DNA of 64,000 nt from Paucidesulfovibrio gracilis DSM 16080 (GCF_900167125.1 NZ_FUYC01000001.1:1-64000), one strand, 5' to 3'. Shown: positions 1 through 8,331, numbered from the stretch's first letter. The notes: generated by a model from the letters alone, not told the origin. Made by a program: numbers and translations.

Positions 1-1
1 T

Positions 2-1600
2 CTAAGCCTCCTGCTTGATCCAGGACTTGAGCAGACGCACGGCCTGGTCGGTGTTTTCATCAAAGAGCTGGAAGGCCATGTTCTTGGCATTTTCCAGCCG
101 CATGGAGGTGTCCAGGGCTTCCTCGTCCACCTCGGCCTCGTCCAGGGCCAAACGCTGATCCGCGCCGGGCAGCCCGGCGACCTCGTCCATTTCCTGCTCG
201 TTGACCCGCGGACGAATCAGGGCCATGACCACTGGCCGCACCACGAGGATGAGGAACAGGAAGATGAGCAGGCCGTTGAGGAAAGGCTTCCCGAACCGCT
301 GCGCGTATTCCAGCATGGTGCGCATCAGGGAATCGCTGTCAATGCCCTCGGGTACGCCAAAGGAGATGTTGGAAACCTCCACACTGTCGGCACGCTCCGG
401 ATCAAAGCCAATGGCGCTCTTTACCAGACGTTCATACTCGGCCATTTCCTCGGCGGTGCGCGGTGCGTAGACAGGGTCCGCCCCTTCCTCCGGGGTAGTA
501 TAGGTGCCGTCCACCAGGACCGCAACCGTCAGTCGCTTCAGTTCGCCCACCGGAGTGATAATACTTTGCTCTTCACGGTTGATTTCAAAATTCGAAGTAC
601 GGGTTTCCCGCGTGGAGTCCTGTGTGGACTGGGTTCCGGTGAATCCGTCACCCCGGAAGTTGGCCTCGGGTACGCCGCCGTCCAGATTGGCGCGCCCCTG
701 GGTGGTTTCCTCGCTGCGGGTCTCGGAGCGCAACACCGTGGCGTCCGGGTCGAACAACTCCCGATGGATTGTGCGCTGGGAAAAATCCAGCTCCGCATTC
801 ACGCGGGCAATGATTTTACCCGGTCCCACCGCCGGAGTGAGCAGCTCCTGAATTCGCCGCTCCAGCTTGCGTTCCATCTCATTTTTATAATCCAACTGCG
901 AGCTGGACAAGCCAACCGTGGCACCGTCTTCTTCGGGTTCATACAAAGGCTGTCCCTGCATGTCCGTCACGGTGATACGGCTTTTTTCCAGCCCCTCCAC
1001 GGACATGGACACCAGGTTGACGATGCCGGTGATCTCCTTTTTGCCCAATTCGGCCCGGTCCTTGAGCTTGAGCACTACGGACGCGGACGGCGGAGCCTGT
1101 TCCTCAATAAACAAACTCTTGTGCGGAAGCACCAAATGCACTCTGGCGCGCTCCACCTGGGGAAACTCCGAAATGGTCCGGGCAAGTTCTCCCTGCAGGG
1201 CGCGCTGGTAGTTGATGTGCTGCACAAAATCGGTCTGGCCGATCTTGATATTGTCAAAAATTTCAAAGCCAATGCCTTGGCCGTGCAGGGTGCCTTCCCC
1301 GGCAATTTTCAGGCGCAGATCGTAAACACGGTCCGCGGGAACCATGATGGTCTGGCCACCGTCCTGCAGCTTGTACGGTTCTTTGGCGGCCTGCAGCATG
1401 GAGACCACCTTGGAGGCGTCCTCGGGATACAGCTTGGTATACAGCACCCGGTAGTCCGGCATGTTCAGCCAATAGATCATGAACACAAAGGCCAGGGTCA
1501 CGATGACGCTGAGTCCGCCGATGAGCACACGCTGGGAAACAGTGCGGCGCTGCCAAAAATTTGCAAAGCGTTGCCAGGTTTCGGTCAGGAACGGGGGCAT
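2..1600 (-). CDS. fliF: Flagellar MS-ring protein FliF
   Basis: FliF forms the MS ring in the inner membrane, the platform on which the flagellar rotor and export gate assemble. The 532-aa product has a first membrane segment at about residues 25-46, a long periplasmic part with the YscJ/FliF fold, a low-complexity Asp/Glu/Thr stretch, a second membrane segment near residues 436-460 and a cytoplasmic tail ending in the FliG-binding region (AFQLFDENTDQAVRLLKSW). I chose the ATG at 1600 because AGGAGA lies just upstream; a TTG five codons earlier overlaps that ribosome site. It is the last visible gene of flgB-flgC-fliE-fliF, and fliG would be expected just beyond the window edge. The stop codon is complete at positions 2-4. 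Confidence 0.97.
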   Translation of the reverse strand: MPPFLTETWQRFANFWQRRTVSQRVLIGGLSVIVTLAFVFMIYWLNMPDYRVLYTKLYPEDASKVVSMLQAAKEPYKLQDGGQTIMVPADRVYDLRLKIAGEGTLHGQGIGFEIFDNIKIGQTDFVQHINYQRALQGELARTISEFPQVERARVHLVLPHKSLFIEEQAPPSASVVLKLKDRAELGKKEITGIVNLVSMSVEGLEKSRITVTDMQGQPLYEPEEDGATVGLSSSQLDYKNEMERKLERRIQELLTPAVGPGKIIARVNAELDFSQRTIHRELFDPDATVLRSETRSEETTQGRANLDGGVPEANFRGDGFTGTQSTQDSTRETRTSNFEINREEQSIITPVGELKRLTVAVLVDGTYTTPEEGADPVYAPRTAEEMAEYERLVKSAIGFDPERADSVEVSNISFGVPEGIDSDSLMRTMLEYAQRFGKPFLNGLLIFLFLILVVRPVVMALIRPRVNEQEMDEVAGLPGADQRLALDEAEVDEEALDTSMRLENAKNMAFQLFDENTDQAVRLLKSWIKQEA

Positions 1601-1640
1601 GGGCTTTCTCCTCAAAAAGTAGTGCTACGGTGATCCGGCC

Positions 1641-1961
1641 CTAGAAGGGCATGCGCATGATTTCCTGATATGCGGAGATGATCTTGCCGCGAACCGCACT
1701 GGTCATCTGCATGGCCACGCCGGCTTTTTGCATGGAGATCATCAATTCATGCACATTCTGGGTCTTTCCGGAGGCGAACTCCTCGATCATACGGGACTTC
1801 TCGCCCTGCATCTCGTTGACCTTGGACAACGAATCGGTGAGCGTCTCGCCGAACCCTTCCACCGGCTTTTTTCGCTGAGTGGTGGAGCGTACCTGCTGGG
1901 ACAGTTCCTGCGCGTCCTGCATGGCATTTTTGTAGGCCTGCATGGCGACACTTTTAATCAT
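1641..1961 (-). CDS. fliE: Flagellar hook-basal body protein FliE
   Basis: FliE joins the MS ring to the proximal rod. The 106-aa product has the family's usual size and its C-terminal signature (MISMQKAGVAMQMTSAVRGK, then a YQEIMRMPF end), which forms the rod-like helix. No signal peptide is present, as expected for a protein exported by the flagellar type III system. The ATG at 1961 is preceded by GAAGGAA. It lies 40 nt upstream of fliF and 46 nt downstream of flgC in one minus-strand operon. Confidence 0.96.
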   Translation of the reverse strand: MIKSVAMQAYKNAMQDAQELSQQVRSTTQRKKPVEGFGETLTDSLSKVNEMQGEKSRMIEEFASGKTQNVHELMISMQKAGVAMQMTSAVRGKIISAYQEIMRMPF

Positions 1962-2007
1962 GATTCCTTCCCCGGTGTTTTAGTTCCACAGGATGCGTCC
2001 ATTTTGG

Positions 2008-2445
2008 CTATCGGCCGATGCGAAGCGCCTTGGTGAACATCTTCTTCACCGAGTCAATGGACTGGGTGTTGGCTTCATAGCTACGCATGGTGTTGATCAT
2101 GTTGGTCATTTCTTCCACAACATTGATGTCCGGATACGCCACATAGCCCTCTTCGTTGGCATCGGGGTGTCCCGGCTCATACACCATCTTAAAAGGCCGG
2201 TCGTCTTTGACCATGCCCCGCACGGTCACACCGTGCAGATCTCGGTTGAGCTGGTCCTTCATGGCCTCATCAAAAGGCGTATAGACCGGCGAAGATTCCA
2301 GCGACAGCGCCTTCCGCTGGTATGGTCCCCCCTCCACGGTGCGCGTGGTCCGGGCATTGGCCATGTTCATAGAAATGACGTTCAGGTAGGCCCGCTGCGC
2401 GCGCAGGCCGGACGCGCCGATATCAAGTGCGGTCATGAAATCCAT
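2008..2445 (-). CDS. flgC: Flagellar basal-body rod protein FlgC
   Basis: FlgC is a proximal rod subunit. The 145-aa product begins with the typical rod N-terminus (MTALDIGASGLRAQRAYLNV, then NMANARTT), and its C-terminus has the heptad-rich EMTNMINTMRSYEANTQ motif shared by rod and hook proteins. The start ATG directly follows the flgB stop (TAA-ATG), so translational coupling is likely; GGGAG lies inside the end of flgB. Exported without a signal peptide. Confidence 0.97.
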   Translation of the reverse strand: MDFMTALDIGASGLRAQRAYLNVISMNMANARTTRTVEGGPYQRKALSLESSPVYTPFDEAMKDQLNRDLHGVTVRGMVKDDRPFKMVYEPGHPDANEEGYVAYPDINVVEEMTNMINTMRSYEANTQSIDSVKKMFTKALRIGR

Positions 2446-2856
2446 TTATTTGCTCCCATCCTGAATGACTTTTTGCAGTCCTTGGAAATTCTTGGTGATT
2501 ACTTCCGCCAAGGCGTTGTAGAGCATGGCGTTTTTTCCCATCAGCGCCATTTCCTTATCCAGGTCTACACGGTCCTCGCCGAACACCTGGCGCGGCTCGA
2601 ACTCCTTGATGCCCCGCCCTTCAAATCCATCCGCCGAAAAAGTGGACGGTAGATGCATGGAACTGGTGCGCGTAACCTTACCGCGTTGATCCAAGGCCAG
2701 AGCGTCTTGCAACCGATCTTCGAATTCCAGGCGACGGGCCTTGTATCCCGGAGTATCCACGTTGGCGAGGTTTCCGGCGACGAGGTTTTGACGCTCCAAC
2801 CGAAGATCCAGAACCTTGGCGGTTACGTCGATATGCGATGAAAATAGTCCCTTCAT
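2446..2856 (-). CDS. flgB: Flagellar basal-body rod protein FlgB
   Basis: FlgB is the most membrane-proximal rod subunit. The 136-aa product has the rod signature (ARNLANVDTPGY-like: QNLVAGNLANVDTPGYKAR) near residue 30 and the C-terminal helix (KEMALMGKNAMLYNALAEVI). It is the first gene of the flgB-flgC-fliE-fliF operon. The ATG at 2856 follows a purine-rich GAGAGG. A sigma-54 -24/-12 element lies about 75-90 nt upstream (2930-2945), which fits the known sigma-54 control of middle flagellar genes in many bacteria. Confidence 0.97.
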   Translation of the reverse strand: MKGLFSSHIDVTAKVLDLRLERQNLVAGNLANVDTPGYKARRLEFEDRLQDALALDQRGKVTRTSSMHLPSTFSADGFEGRGIKEFEPRQVFGEDRVDLDKEMALMGKNAMLYNALAEVITKNFQGLQKVIQDGSK

Positions 2857-2929
2857 GCCTTGCCTCTCTTCTGCTGGTCATTTTTTTCCGAGTGTCCCGC
2901 TTTGGGGTAACCCGACACGCAACCAACAA

Positions 2930-2945
2930 AGCAACAACCGTTCCA
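2930..2945 (-). promoter_or_regulatory. Sigma-54 promoter for flgB operon
   Basis: Read on the minus strand this is TGGAAC-N5-TTGCT, one mismatch from the sigma-54 consensus TGGCAC-N5-TTGCW, with the essential GG and GC 10 nt apart. Transcription would begin about 12 nt downstream, near 2918, leaving roughly 60 nt of leader before flgB. Confidence 0.72.
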
Positions 2946-3014
2946 TTTGAGTAACACCCTAACATAAAACCACTTTAATATTTTATGGTGTCCTGGGGGC
3001 TGTCGAAGAACCGT

Positions 3015-3064
3015 CGGCAGGCTTTGCCGGAAGCCAAATGAACACGCCATGCTTCGCCGAGCAT
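3015..3064. repeat. Pair of short inverted repeats, possible enhancer sites
   Basis: CGGCA-N5-TGCCG (3015-3029) and ATGCT-N6-AGCAT (3049-3064) lie between the two divergent sigma-54 promoters, about 100 nt upstream of the flgB start site and 160 nt upstream of the other. The spacing suits an upstream activating sequence, but the two repeats do not share a sequence, so this is tentative. Confidence 0.35.
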
Positions 3065-3194
3065 CCCAGATTATAAACCCAGGATCCCAACTTGAAAGCC
3101 GAGGGCTATTCCTCGTTTACAGTTTGGAATAGTGAACTTTTTTACGGAATGAAACGCGACATGCCCAATTTCTCCACCACTGGAGTTTCTTTCA

Positions 3195-3210
3195 TGGCAC
3201 AAGCATTGCA
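3195..3210 (+). promoter_or_regulatory. Sigma-54 promoter for the TPR gene
   Basis: TGGCAC-N5-TTGCA is a perfect match to the sigma-54 -24/-12 consensus. Transcription would begin near 3222, giving a leader of about 65 nt to the ATG at 3289. Confidence 0.85.
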
Positions 3211-3288
3211 TTGCTTTTGCTGCCCACCTGGGCAGACATTTCAAAGCGCACGGTCTTGATCGACCGGCAGGAATTTGGAGGGGATGTC

Positions 3289-3852
3289 ATGAGTACACAC
3301 CTGGATTACGAGATCAACAAGGAACTCGGAGAATGCTATCTCTTTATGGGAGAGCTGGAAAAGGCCGAGGAATACTACAACAAGGCTGCCAAATCCAACG
3401 GCATTCATCCTGATCCGTATCTCGGTCTGGCGACCATCGCGGTGCAACGCGGCTCTCTTGAGGAAGCCATGGAGCAATATCGCAAGGCGCACACCATCGA
3501 ACCTACGGACAAGAGTCACGCCGGCATCGGTCTGATTCTCATGGAAGCTGGTGAAGCAGGTGTTGCGTTCGAGCACTTTAGTGAAGCGCTGGCCATCAAC
3601 CCGGAAAACATGGTCGCCCTGTTCAGCCTGGTACGGCTCGGACACGAAACGTCCAATCTGGAACTGGTGGTTCCGCACCTGGAGAATTACCTCTCCATCG
3701 ATCCGGGCAAGCACGAAGTCCGCTACGCCTTGGCTGGTTGTCTGGTCTGCATGGACCGCAAGGACGACGCCATTTTGCATCTGGAACGCATCCTGGAAAC
3801 CGACCCGTCCAATGAGTCTGCCCAGGAATTGCTGAATCAGATCAGCGTGTAG
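3289..3852 (+). CDS. TPR-repeat protein under a sigma-54 promoter
   Basis: A 187-aa soluble protein made almost entirely of tetratricopeptide repeats. Helical pairs such as NKELGECYLFMGELEKAEEY, LGLATIAVQRGSLEEAMEQY and AGIGLILMEAGEAGVAFEHF run through it at 34-residue spacing, so a protein-protein scaffold role is likely. No signal peptide or catalytic motif is seen. I chose the ATG at 3289 because GGAGGGG lies 6-8 nt upstream; an upstream TTG in the same frame has no ribosome site and lies at the promoter. The perfect -24/-12 promoter, and the divergent flagellar operon with its own sigma-54 promoter, suggest it belongs to the motility regulon. That link is inference and the exact function is unknown. 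Confidence 0.85.
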   Translation: MSTHLDYEINKELGECYLFMGELEKAEEYYNKAAKSNGIHPDPYLGLATIAVQRGSLEEAMEQYRKAHTIEPTDKSHAGIGLILMEAGEAGVAFEHFSEALAINPENMVALFSLVRLGHETSNLELVVPHLENYLSIDPGKHEVRYALAGCLVCMDRKDDAILHLERILETDPSNESAQELLNQISV

Positions 3853-3887
3853 CTGACGCACGATTTTTTGTCCCCTCCGGGCCGCGT

Positions 3888-3911
3888 TGTCCACTCCTCG
3901 TCGGGTGGACA
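3888..3911. repeat. Small hairpin after the TPR gene
   Basis: TGTCCAC and GTGGACA form a perfect 7-bp stem with a 10-nt loop, 36 nt past the TPR stop. No T-run follows, so it is not a clear intrinsic terminator, but it may stabilise the transcript end. Confidence 0.35.
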
Positions 3912-4004
3912 GCGCGCCTGCCGAATTTGGGGTCTACCCGGGTCTGAACTTGCGCACGCCCGGATTATCTGGCACTTCCTCACAAAACAAATGTGAGGTG
4001 TGTC

Positions 4005-4604
4005 ATGGATTTTTTGCCTATCCGACGCGCTCTGCTGAGCGTCACCGATAAGTCGCTTCTTGTCGAATTCGCGACCTTTCTCGCCCAAAATCAAGTGGAA
4101 CTGGTTTCCACAGGCGGCACTCGCCGCATGCTTGCCGAAGCCGAACTGCCCGTGACCCCGGTCAGCGACGTGACCGGCTTTCCTGAAATTCTGGGTGGCC
4201 GCGTCAAAACCCTGCATCCCAACGTGCATGGCGGCGTGCTTGCGGATAAAGATAATCCCGAACATCTGGAGACGCTCCAACAGCACGAGATCAAGCCGTT
4301 CGATCTGATTTGCGTCAATCTTTACAACTTTGCCGACGCCGCGAAAAAAGAACTGGATCTCAAGCAGGCCGTTGAGGAAATCGACATCGGCGGCCCGACC
4401 ATGCTGCGCGCCGCCGCCAAAAACTTTCATTCCATCCTCGTGGTGCCGGGCGTATCCCACTATACCGCCATCATGGATGAAATGCGCGCCAACAAAGGCA
4501 AGGTAGGGCTTGATCTGCGCCGCCGCCTCGCTGCCGAGACCTTCGGCATGGTCTCCGAGTACGACCGCATGATCAGCGCCTACCTGACGGACCATACAGC
4601 CTGA
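4005..4604 (+). CDS. Stand-alone IMP cyclohydrolase
   Basis: Closes the ring of FAICAR to IMP, the last step of purine synthesis. The 199-aa protein equals only the N-terminal MGS-type half of the two-domain enzyme PurH: VSTGGTRRMLAEAELPV, SDVTGFPEILGGRVKTLHP, the phosphate-loop region and EEIDIGGPTMLRAAAKN are all present. The AICAR formyltransferase half is absent, and the protein ends properly rather than being truncated. The start ATG at 4005 has GTGAGGTG upstream; a GTG four codons earlier is less likely. A separate formyltransferase must be encoded elsewhere. guaA and guaB, which act on IMP, are about 6 kb away on the other strand. Confidence 0.9.
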   Translation: MDFLPIRRALLSVTDKSLLVEFATFLAQNQVELVSTGGTRRMLAEAELPVTPVSDVTGFPEILGGRVKTLHPNVHGGVLADKDNPEHLETLQQHEIKPFDLICVNLYNFADAAKKELDLKQAVEEIDIGGPTMLRAAAKNFHSILVVPGVSHYTAIMDEMRANKGKVGLDLRRRLAAETFGMVSEYDRMISAYLTDHTA

Positions 4605-4632
4605 ACCGGTCCCCATCCCCAGCCTGCAAACC

Positions 4633-4648
4633 AAGGAGCAATCCCATA
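4633..4648 (+). promoter_or_regulatory. Shine-Dalgarno and AUA start of hflX
   Basis: AAGGAG at 4633-4638 is followed after 7 nt by ATA at 4646-4648. No in-frame ATG or GTG lies nearby; the first usual start is a TTG at 4694, with no ribosome site. The codons between 4646 and 4694 encode GNTQGLKPSELKRLNRLYQR, which resembles the start of HflX proteins. AUA initiation is therefore the simplest reading. Confidence 0.72.
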
Positions 4649-6289
4649 GCGCAACGCGTACAGGGCAACACCCAAGGGCTTAAGCCCAGTGAATTGAAAC
4701 GGCTGAACCGACTGTATCAACGTCGCTACCCTTTGCGGGAAGTGGTCAGCGTTGAACAGGCCCGGGAGTTGGCAGGCCTTTCCCACGACATTGGCCGGCA
4801 AGTGGCTGTGTTGGTCAACCGCCAAGGTCGCGCCGACATGGTCCTTGTCGGTGACCCGGAAGCCATTTTCATTCCCGAGTTGCCCCGCTCCCGTCAGGGG
4901 GCTGGACGGCTTCGGGGCTTGCGGCTGGTACATACGCACTTCGGTTCCGAAAAACTCTCCCAGGAAGACCTGATGGACATGGTTTTCCTGCGCTTCGACA
5001 GTGTAGCTGCCCTGAGCGTCGATGCCGAGGGCTGGCCGGATCGGATTCAGGTCGCGCACCTGCTCCCGCCCAACCCTTCCCATCGCACCCATGAGCTGCT
5101 GTCCCCGGAGCGGTATGACCATCAGACCGTGGACCTGCATGCTCTGACCGAGGCGCTGGAAGAGGAATTCAGCCGCTCCCAACCCGGCCCCGAGTTGGAA
5201 CATGGGGACCGGGCATTATTGGTCAGCGTATCCACGGCCTCAAGACAAATCCAGGAACGCTCTCTTGACGAACTTTCGGCGCTGGCTCGCACGGCCGGGC
5301 TTGTTCCGGCGGACATGCTGGTCCAACGTGTACGCAAGGCCGACCCGCGCACCATTATGGGCAAGGGCAAGCTCGCGGAACTGGAAGTTCGCGCCCTGCA
5401 ATGCGGCGCTCGTCTCATCCTCTTTGACCAGGATCTTTCTCCCGCACAAATGCGGAATCTTGCGGAACTTACGGAACGTCGCGTCATCGACCGCACCCAG
5501 CTGATCCTGGATATTTTTGCCCAACGCGCCACCAGCAAGGCCGGGAAACTCCAGGTGGAAATGGCCCAGCTCAAATATATGCTACCGCGGCTTACGGGCG
5601 CGGGCAAAGCCATGTCCCGACTCATGGGAGGCATCGGCGGGCGTGGCCCGGGTGAAACAAAGCTCGAGGTAGACCGCCGCAGGGCGCGAGACCGTCTGAC
5701 AAGGCTCAAAAAGGAGCTGGAGGCGGTGCGCCGTCACCGCGCGCAAACCCGCGAACGCCGATCCAAATCCGGCGTACCCGTTATCTCGCTGGTGGGCTAC
5801 ACCAACGCGGGAAAATCCACGCTGCTGAACACGCTGACCAACGCCGATGTGTTGGCAGAAGACAAACTGTTCGCAACACTGGATCCCACGACACGGCGCA
5901 TTCGCTTTCCGCGTGATCGTGAAGTGATCCTCACGGACACGGTGGGCTTTATCCGACGGCTGCCGCCCGATCTACGCGAAGCCTTTCGCGCCACACTGGA
6001 AGAACTCGAATTTGCCGACGTTCTGCTGCTTGTGGCTGATGCAGCCCACCCGGAAGTGGAAGAGCATGTCCACGCCGTGGAAAACATTCTGGAAGAAATG
6101 GACCTGCAAAAGCCGGAACGGATTGTAGCCCTGAACAAATGGGACAAGCTGGATGCGGATGACCGTGAGCGGCTCGGCAACATCTTCCCTACCGGCGTTC
6201 CCATCACTGCCCGGGAACGCTCGAGCCTGGGACCGTTGGTGGAACGTATTCTCGGAGCACTGCCCCACGGCGACAACAGCAGGACGTGA
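4646..6289 (+). CDS. hflX: GTPase HflX, ribosome-splitting factor
   Basis: HflX binds the 50S subunit and splits stalled or heat-damaged 70S ribosomes. The 547-aa product has a long N-terminal region, the HflX domain (MGKGKLAELE, LIFDQDLSPAQMRNL, DRTQLILDIFAQRA, MGGIGGRGPGETKLE), a coiled linker and a GTPase domain with G1 GYTNAGKSTLLN near residue 385, G3 DTVGFI and G4 NKWD. The start is placed at ATA 4646, which has an ideal AAGGAG and restores the conserved N-terminus; the TTG at 4694 would cut 16 residues. It lies 41 nt after the IMP cyclohydrolase gene, so cotranscription is likely, and it ends at a perfect bidirectional hairpin. The same unusual AUA start is used by infC in this window. 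Confidence 0.93.
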   Translation: MAQRVQGNTQGLKPSELKRLNRLYQRRYPLREVVSVEQARELAGLSHDIGRQVAVLVNRQGRADMVLVGDPEAIFIPELPRSRQGAGRLRGLRLVHTHFGSEKLSQEDLMDMVFLRFDSVAALSVDAEGWPDRIQVAHLLPPNPSHRTHELLSPERYDHQTVDLHALTEALEEEFSRSQPGPELEHGDRALLVSVSTASRQIQERSLDELSALARTAGLVPADMLVQRVRKADPRTIMGKGKLAELEVRALQCGARLILFDQDLSPAQMRNLAELTERRVIDRTQLILDIFAQRATSKAGKLQVEMAQLKYMLPRLTGAGKAMSRLMGGIGGRGPGETKLEVDRRRARDRLTRLKKELEAVRRHRAQTRERRSKSGVPVISLVGYTNAGKSTLLNTLTNADVLAEDKLFATLDPTTRRIRFPRDREVILTDTVGFIRRLPPDLREAFRATLEELEFADVLLLVADAAHPEVEEHVHAVENILEEMDLQKPERIVALNKWDKLDADDRERLGNIFPTGVPITARERSSLGPLVERILGALPHGDNSRT

Positions 6290-6311
6290 TGGCACGCGCC
6301 ACCCAGAACCC

Positions 6312-6347
6312 AAAAGGGACTTCATCTTCGAAGATGAAGTCCCTTTT
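6312..6347. terminator. Bidirectional terminator between hflX and hisA
   Basis: A perfect 36-nt palindrome: an A4-GGGACTTCATCTTC arm meets its complement ending in CCC-T4. It lies between the convergent genes hflX and hisA, so either transcript would form the hairpin followed by a short U-run. Confidence 0.85.
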
Positions 6348-6371
6348 CACTTTGGTCGAAATCAGGCAGCG

Positions 6372-7103
6372 TTATTGCATGGAGCGAATCCAGTCCTGAG
6401 CCGCGCTGACATCAAGCGTTCCGGTATAAATGGCCCGACCGGAGATGGCGCCTTCAAGTCCTTTTGCGCACAGGGGATACAACGCCTTGAGATCATCCAG
6501 TGTATGAACGCCTCCAGCGGCAATGACCGGTATCGTAGTCTTTTCGCATAGAGCTTCCAGCGCTTCCAGGTTCACGCCGGTCTGCATGCCGTCCCGGGCA
6601 ATGTCGGTGTAGATGATGAACGCGGCTCCGGCCTTCTCCATTTGCGGAAGCACATCAAAGATATGTTGGCCTGCGTCTTCCACCCAGCCCTTGGTCTTGA
6701 GCATGCCGTCCACGGCATCAAGCGATACGCCCACTTGTCCGGGGAAAGCGGAACAAAGCTCTGCAAAGCGTTCGGGCTGCTCCAAAGCCAAGGTGCCGAT
6801 AATCAGCCGCTGCACTCCCGCGTCCAGATACGCCTTGGCAATCGTCAGATCACGTACACCGCCTCCCAGCTGAACGGGAATGTCGATGGCGGTGCATATC
6901 CGGCGGATCAATTCCGCATTGCGGGGCTGGCCGGAAAATGCGCCATCAAGATCGATGACATGCAGGTATTCGCACCCTCGGTCCGCCCATTGCTGCGCCA
7001 TGGCCACCGGATCCGGTGAAAACACCGTGACCTGGTCCTCTTTTCCTTGACTAAGACGAACGCATTGTCCGTCCTTGATATCGACAGCAGGAAACAGAAT
7101 CAC
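6372..7103 (-). CDS. hisA: Phosphoribosylformimino-AICAR-P isomerase HisA
   Basis: HisA opens the ProFAR ring (an Amadori rearrangement) in histidine synthesis. The 243-aa (beta/alpha)8 barrel has the N-terminal catalytic Asp motif [16 protein letters not shown], the phosphate-binding loops ([17 protein letters not shown]) and the second catalytic Asp in [10 protein letters not shown]. The start is GTG at 7103, overlapping the stop of the upstream lipoprotein gene (GTGA), so translational coupling is likely. hisB is two genes upstream; hisF and hisH are not in the window. Confidence 0.96.
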   Translation of the reverse strand: MILFPAVDIKDGQCVRLSQGKEDQVTVFSPDPVAMAQQWADRGCEYLHVIDLDGAFSGQPRNAELIRRICTAIDIPVQLGGGVRDLTIAKAYLDAGVQRLIIGTLALEQPERFAELCSAFPGQVGVSLDAVDGMLKTKGWVEDAGQHIFDVLPQMEKAGAAFIIYTDIARDGMQTGVNLEALEALCEKTTIPVIAAGGVHTLDDLKALYPLCAKGLEGAISGRAIYTGTLDVSAAQDWIRSMQ

Positions 7104-7744
7104 AGACCAAGCTCCCGCAACATGCGGTCCAGACCGTACCGGGCCAGTTCATTGGCCGTCAGCCACTTACCGCCGCGCTCAAAATGCCGCCCGGCATTCC
7201 CCAAATCCGCAGACAAGGGCCGCTGGGTTTCGTCATAATGACGCCGGGCCAGCAAGCGACCGCTATTCACGTCGATGATGTAAACATCCATGACCACGCC
7301 CGCAGGCCGGTCCACTCCCCAATCGCTCCCTTCGCGTTCCTGCCAGTAGAGCAATTGCGGCACGACAAGATAGTCCGCCTTGGCGCACTCTCCCACCTGG
7401 ACCCAATATTTTAGGGCACTGATGCGCGAGCCGCTGGTATTTTCGAAGGTTACGATTTCCTGGCACTGGCGGGTATTGGCAGGAGGCGTGACGCCGTTGA
7501 CACCGTGCTCGGCCAAAAGCTCCACAACAGTGGCGTCCAACGCCGTAAGCACGTCACGGGAAACACCTTTTCCCTCCATCGGCAAATACCCGGCCAGCAA
7601 CTGCCAATCATACCGTGGGCTGGTCACCCCGGCCACGGCATAAACGCCCTCGGGGCGCTCGATAGGCGGAATGCGTCGTTCAGCGCAGCCTGCAAGCATA
7701 GCGACGGTCAGCAGGATGAACAGCAGTGGTGCGAAACGTTTCAT
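7100..7744 (-). CDS. Outer-membrane lipoprotein, GNA1162/DUF799-like
   Basis: The 214-aa product starts with a lipoprotein signal ([20 protein letters not shown], lipobox LAGC with Cys20). The mature part resembles the DUF799/GNA1162 family of putative lipoproteins: an N-terminal [15 protein letters not shown] region, a conserved [10 protein letters not shown] segment and [25 protein letters not shown]. This assignment is from pattern memory only and the role is unknown. It sits between hisB and hisA with overlaps on both sides (TGATG and GTGA), so it is cotranslated with histidine enzymes despite having no evident link to that pathway. Confidence 0.8.
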   Translation of the reverse strand: MKRFAPLLFILLTVAMLAGCAERRIPPIERPEGVYAVAGVTSPRYDWQLLAGYLPMEGKGVSRDVLTALDATVVELLAEHGVNGVTPPANTRQCQEIVTFENTSGSRISALKYWVQVGECAKADYLVVPQLLYWQEREGSDWGVDRPAGVVMDVYIIDVNSGRLLARRHYDETQRPLSADLGNAGRHFERGGKWLTANELARYGLDRMLRELGL

Positions 7745-8331
7745 CAGTCCAGACTCCCTTTGGTGCTGGCCACGCCCTGCCGGGTACGATTCACGGCACG
7801 CTTCAGGGCCATGCCCGTGGCTTTGAAGGCCGCCTCCAGCAGATGGTGGCCATTGAGGCCATATTCATAGCGCAAATGGAGATTCATACCGGCGCGGAAG
7901 GCCAACGATTTGAAAAATTCGCGCCAGAGATCCTTTTCCTCCCCCGCGATCACGGCAGGCAACAAGGCATCGTCATAAACCAAATAGGCCCGCCCCGAAA
8001 GATCCACTACGGATTCTGCCAGGGCTTCGTCCATAGGCACCTTGGCCCAGCCGATGCGTTCAATGCCCGCTTTATCACCCAAAGCCTCGGCCAGAGCCTG
8101 CCCAAGGCAAAGCCCGACATCTTCCAGGCTGTGATGGGCGTCGATCTCCAGATCGCCCTTGCAGGCCAGTTCCAGGTCAAATCCGGCCCAGAACGTCATC
8201 AACGTGAGCATGTGATCCGCAAAAGCGAATCCAGTGGACACTTCGGCCCGCCCCTGTCCGTCCAAGACAAGGCGCAGACGGATGTCCGTCTCCTTAGTGG
8301 TGCGCTCCAGCGCGGCTTCACGTGTCTGCAT
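7744..8331 (-). CDS. hisB: Imidazoleglycerol-phosphate dehydratase HisB
   Basis: HisB dehydrates imidazole-glycerol phosphate to imidazole-acetol phosphate in histidine synthesis. The 195-aa product has the standard monofunctional length and the metal-binding motifs: FADHMLTL, then [18 protein letters not shown], then [19 protein letters not shown]. No phosphatase domain is fused. I chose the ATG at 8331, 7 nt after AAGGG; an ATG two codons earlier is too close to that site, and the open frame further upstream overlaps the tatC terminator. It overlaps the lipoprotein gene by one base and is the first gene after that terminator. Confidence 0.95.
   Translation of the reverse strand: MQTREAALERTTKETDIRLRLVLDGQGRAEVSTGFAFADHMLTLMTFWAGFDLELACKGDLEIDAHHSLEDVGLCLGQALAEALGDKAGIERIGWAKVPMDEALAESVVDLSGRAYLVYDDALLPAVIAGEEKDLWREFFKSLAFRAGMNLHLRYEYGLNGHHLLEAAFKATGMALKRAVNRTRQGVASTKGSLD

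Larger units (their letters stand above)
2857..3288. other. Intergenic region with divergent sigma-54 promoters
   Basis: This 432-nt gap separates flgB (minus) from the TPR gene (plus) and I see no convincing ORF in it. It holds a minus-strand -24/-12 element at 2930-2945 and a plus-strand one at 3195-3210. Between them are two inverted repeats, CGGCA-N5-TGCCG at 3015-3029 and ATGCT-N6-AGCAT at 3049-3064, placed where a shared enhancer site for a sigma-54 activator could sit. Their role is inference. Confidence 0.7.

Noticed and set aside
566-1633. Long open frame opposite fliF
   Set aside because: Shadow of the fliF coding strand: no ribosome site, His/Gly-rich composition typical of antisense frames in GC-rich genes.
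3943-3960. GG-N10-GC pair ahead of the IMP cyclohydrolase gene
   Set aside because: Only the minimal GG/GC spacing matches; -24 and -12 boxes are otherwise poor.
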